NCBI GenBank assembly: GCA_032716605.1 | Contig: CM064509.1 | Location: 36,600,381 to 36,664,380, forward strand | DNA: 64,000 nucleotides | From: Paralithodes platypus | Taxonomy: Eukaryota > Arthropoda > Malacostraca > Decapoda > Lithodidae | Reading direction: 5' to 3' | Shown: positions 62,274 to 64,000 of the stretch, piece by piece | Position numbering within the stretch: the first letter of the stretch is position 1 | Layout of the letters: every line of letters starts with the position of its first letter | Position numbers and translations under genes: made by a program | Notes under the pieces: model-generated | Databases searched by the model: none | Seen by the model: the letters and a program-made list of their open reading frames with translations, nothing else | What the model was told of the DNA's origin: nothing

Positions 62274-62303
62274 GAGAGAGAGAGAGAGGGGGGGGGGGGG
62301 GGG
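62274..62303. repeat. (GA)n and poly-G tract
   Basis: A short GA run merges into about 17 G residues. The poly-G run is a likely sequencing-difficult site and a potential quadruplex. Confidence 0.9.
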
Positions 62304-62425
62304 AATGGAGAAGGAATATTGTGCTACGAATTCTAGATCTACTGTACATAAGTTACAGACTATAGATTACGGTACATGATTTGTAGGTGTTAGAGCTACC
62401 GAAATAAAGAGAGAGAGAAAAAGAG

Positions 62426-62428
<3 letters not shown>

Positions 62429-62472
<44 letters not shown>
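62429..62472. repeat. (GT)n microsatellite
   Basis: A pure GT run of 22 repeats preceded by a GA-rich stretch. Confidence 0.95.
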
Positions 62473-62475
<3 letters not shown>

Positions 62476-62633
62476 AAGGCATGGTTAGTAATTTATAGAT
62501 ATTGAGGCAAATTCTAGATGAAAAGAAGAAAATAAAGCGCATAGTAAAAATATGCTTATGAAGAGAGAAAGAGGGAGAGAGGTGCACAGTAAAATGTGCT
62601 CTCTGAAAAGTATGTTAATTATCGAGAGAGAGA

Positions 62634-62648
62634 GAGAGAGAGAGAGAG
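62634..62648. repeat. (GA)n microsatellite
   Basis: A short pure GA tract in non-coding sequence, just left of a MITE. Confidence 0.85.
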
Positions 62649-62740
62649 CAGGAAAGGGACGTCCCGTAAGAGCTTGGTAAACCCTGAAATCCCAGTTACT
62701 CACTGTCGCACTCCAAAGGTTGACGAATGATACGGCGATG

Positions 62741-63123
62741 TTAAGGGGGTTACCTGCTTTTTTTATCTTTCTCTCCTTTTCTCTCTTTCTCTGGCTTGTA
62801 TCCATTCGGCTCCAATCAGCCAACTGTTTAAGACGTTTATCCCCATCCAGGTGTCGATATCTTCCTGGCGAGCGATAGCAAGCCAGCATTGTATGGAGAA
62901 ATCCGGCTTCGCCGGAGAAATTTTTCTATCGAAAAATGTACAAATTTAGCTTGCTCTCAAAACAAAAATATATATATGCTGGCTCGCTACCGCTCACCAG
63001 GAAAATATTGACACCTGGATGGGGGTAAATGTCTTAAAACAGTAAGCTGACTGGGGCCGAATGGATACAAGCCAAAGAGAGAGAGGGAGAAAACGAGAAA
63101 AAAAGCGAGGTGGGACCCCTTAA
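62741..63123. mobile_element. TTAA MITE, family 1, copy 3, foldback form
   Basis: The ends are TTAAGGGGGTTACCTGC and AGGTGGGACCCCTTAA. Unlike copies 1 and 2 the whole element is a long imperfect palindrome. CTTGTATCCATTCGGC (62797-62812) pairs with GCCGAATGGATACAAG (right arm), and CCATCCAGGTGTCGATATC pairs with the AATATTGACACCTGGATGG arm. GAGCGATAGCAAGCCAGC pairs with GCTGGCTCGCTACCGCTC around a centre near 62965. A second TTAA follows directly (63124-63127). It would give a strong hairpin RNA if transcribed. Confidence 0.78.
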
Positions 63124-63127
63124 TTAA

Positions 63128-63573
63128 GGGGAAAGGAGAAAGCCAAGTAAGAGAAAATACAATTCTTACGTTGCGAATGGAGGAACCTGAATCACATGAA
63201 AAGCATGCGATGACAATATTATTATTTGTGTGATGATTATTTAAAGGAGCGCTCTTATGAAGTATATTATCATCTTATGTGTACTGTAATGTGGAAGAAA
63301 ATAAGTAAATGAACGAAAAATATAATAAGATATTGATAATGGTGTATAGTTTATTCAGTATAATTAGGTGAACAATCTTGATTACTAACCTCTATTACTC
63401 AGAAACGGCGAATATTTCTACCATATATCAAGAGTCAGCCAGGAAATAGGCGAGGGAATTTACAGCCTATTTACTCTAGCCCCTTTCGAGTTACGGTAAT
63501 TTGGGTGACACACTTTTTGGCCTACCTATAAAGAGTGGACTCAAAGAAAGACAATTCATAAAATAAACATAAC
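63128..63573. other. Non-coding spacer with dispersed repeat
   Basis: AT-rich sequence without a gene. About 63430-63485 (GAGTCAGCCAGGAAATAGG to CGAGTTACGG) is related to the blocks at about 56070 and 56355. Confidence 0.6.
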
Positions 63574-63757
63574 TTAACTCTTTCAGTACAGGGGCGTCCT
63601 TGTAACTTTATTCTGGCTATAATTTGACAATTAACAAGCTTGGAACTACCTCACTTAACCCTTTTTACTACTAAAGGACCTTCTTATACTGCACACAACC
63701 GTCTAAATATAGCTAAAATATAATGGGAAATACGTCGCCGGTACAGAAGGGGGTTAA
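63574..63757. mobile_element. TTAA MITE, family 2, copy C
   Basis: The 184-bp segment begins TTAACTCTTTCAGTACAGGG and ends GTCGCCGGTACAGAAGGGGGTTAA. It matches copy B in TAACTTTATTCTGGCTATAA-, CTCACTTAACCCTTTTTACT- and CGTCTAAATATAGCT-like phrases but lacks about 30 bp, so it is an internally deleted copy. Confidence 0.75.
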
Positions 63758-64000
63758 ACATTATGAGAGCAATAAAAACACATATTAACTATCAACGTTT
63801 CAAACATACTAGATGAACGAAGGAACGCGGAACAAAGTATATGAAGACACAAAGCAAAGACACTAATACACTAAGGGAGAGTTATGCCAGAGAGAGAGAG
63901 AGAGAGATAGCGTTGGCAGGGAGATAAGGGAATAATGTATCATGGTATAAAGAAGCAGCTCAACTGTTTGGTGCTTCGCTTTGCCTTTAAACTTGTAATA
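63758..64000. other. Non-coding right end with short (AG)n
   Basis: AT-rich sequence with an AG tract at 63890-63907. No gene or element end is recognised before the window stops. Confidence 0.6.

Overview
The window looks like a repeat-dominated, gene-poor stretch of a eukaryotic nuclear genome, most likely an arthropod and plausibly a decapod crustacean. That call rests on very dense di- and trinucleotide microsatellites, large tandem arrays, a BEL/Pao LTR retrotransposon and TTAA-flanked miniature elements. It is an inference; no single-copy host gene was found to confirm it.

Layout. 1-1400 holds nothing recognisable (pyrimidine-rich in part). 1400-6940 is a degenerate mosaic of short repeated modules that includes a composite tandem repeat of about 305 bp (2820-5880). 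6940-7712 carries about three units of a 240-bp repeat. 7713-9388 is an island of less AT-rich, protein-coding-looking DNA with a minus-strand, 366-codon, cysteine-rich open frame. The island is disrupted at both ends of that frame and cut off at its left border next to a P-loop-like motif. It is the best candidate for an unusual gene, possibly an endogenous viral or mobile-element fragment. 9389-46854 is one satellite array of a 179-bp monomer, about 209 copies. From about 23 kb rightward, rare variant monomers recur at 19- and 15-monomer intervals, which points to higher-order repeat structure. The 240-bp and 179-bp repeats share a core, so the coding island is flanked on both sides by related satellite in the same orientation.

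A 100-N assembly gap (46855-46954) ends the satellite. Beyond it lies a nearly full-length but frameshifted BEL/Pao LTR retrotransposon on the minus strand (46955-54070). Its parts are the 3' LTR (truncated by the gap), polypurine tract, integrase with C-terminal domain, RNase H, reverse transcriptase, aspartic protease, zinc knuckle, gag, primer-binding site and 5' LTR. The LTRs carry a conserved CRE-type palindrome upstream of a TATA-like box.

54070-64000 is a simple-sequence landscape: a 15/30-bp minisatellite, long (TC)n, (AG)n and (CA)n tracts, a 37-bp tandem repeat, a 40-bp tandem repeat, AT and trinucleotide tracts, and a roughly 250-bp degenerate tandem repeat with microsatellites at its unit junctions. 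Scattered through it are two families of TTAA-flanked MITEs (family 1: three copies plus a reversed fragment; family 2: three copies, two of them sharing one TTAA).

No tRNA gene, rRNA gene, CRISPR array or intact host protein-coding gene was recognised. The functional content is almost entirely mobile-element remnants and satellite DNA. Many frame breaks, and the indel-rich difference between the two LTRs, may partly be assembly error near the gap.
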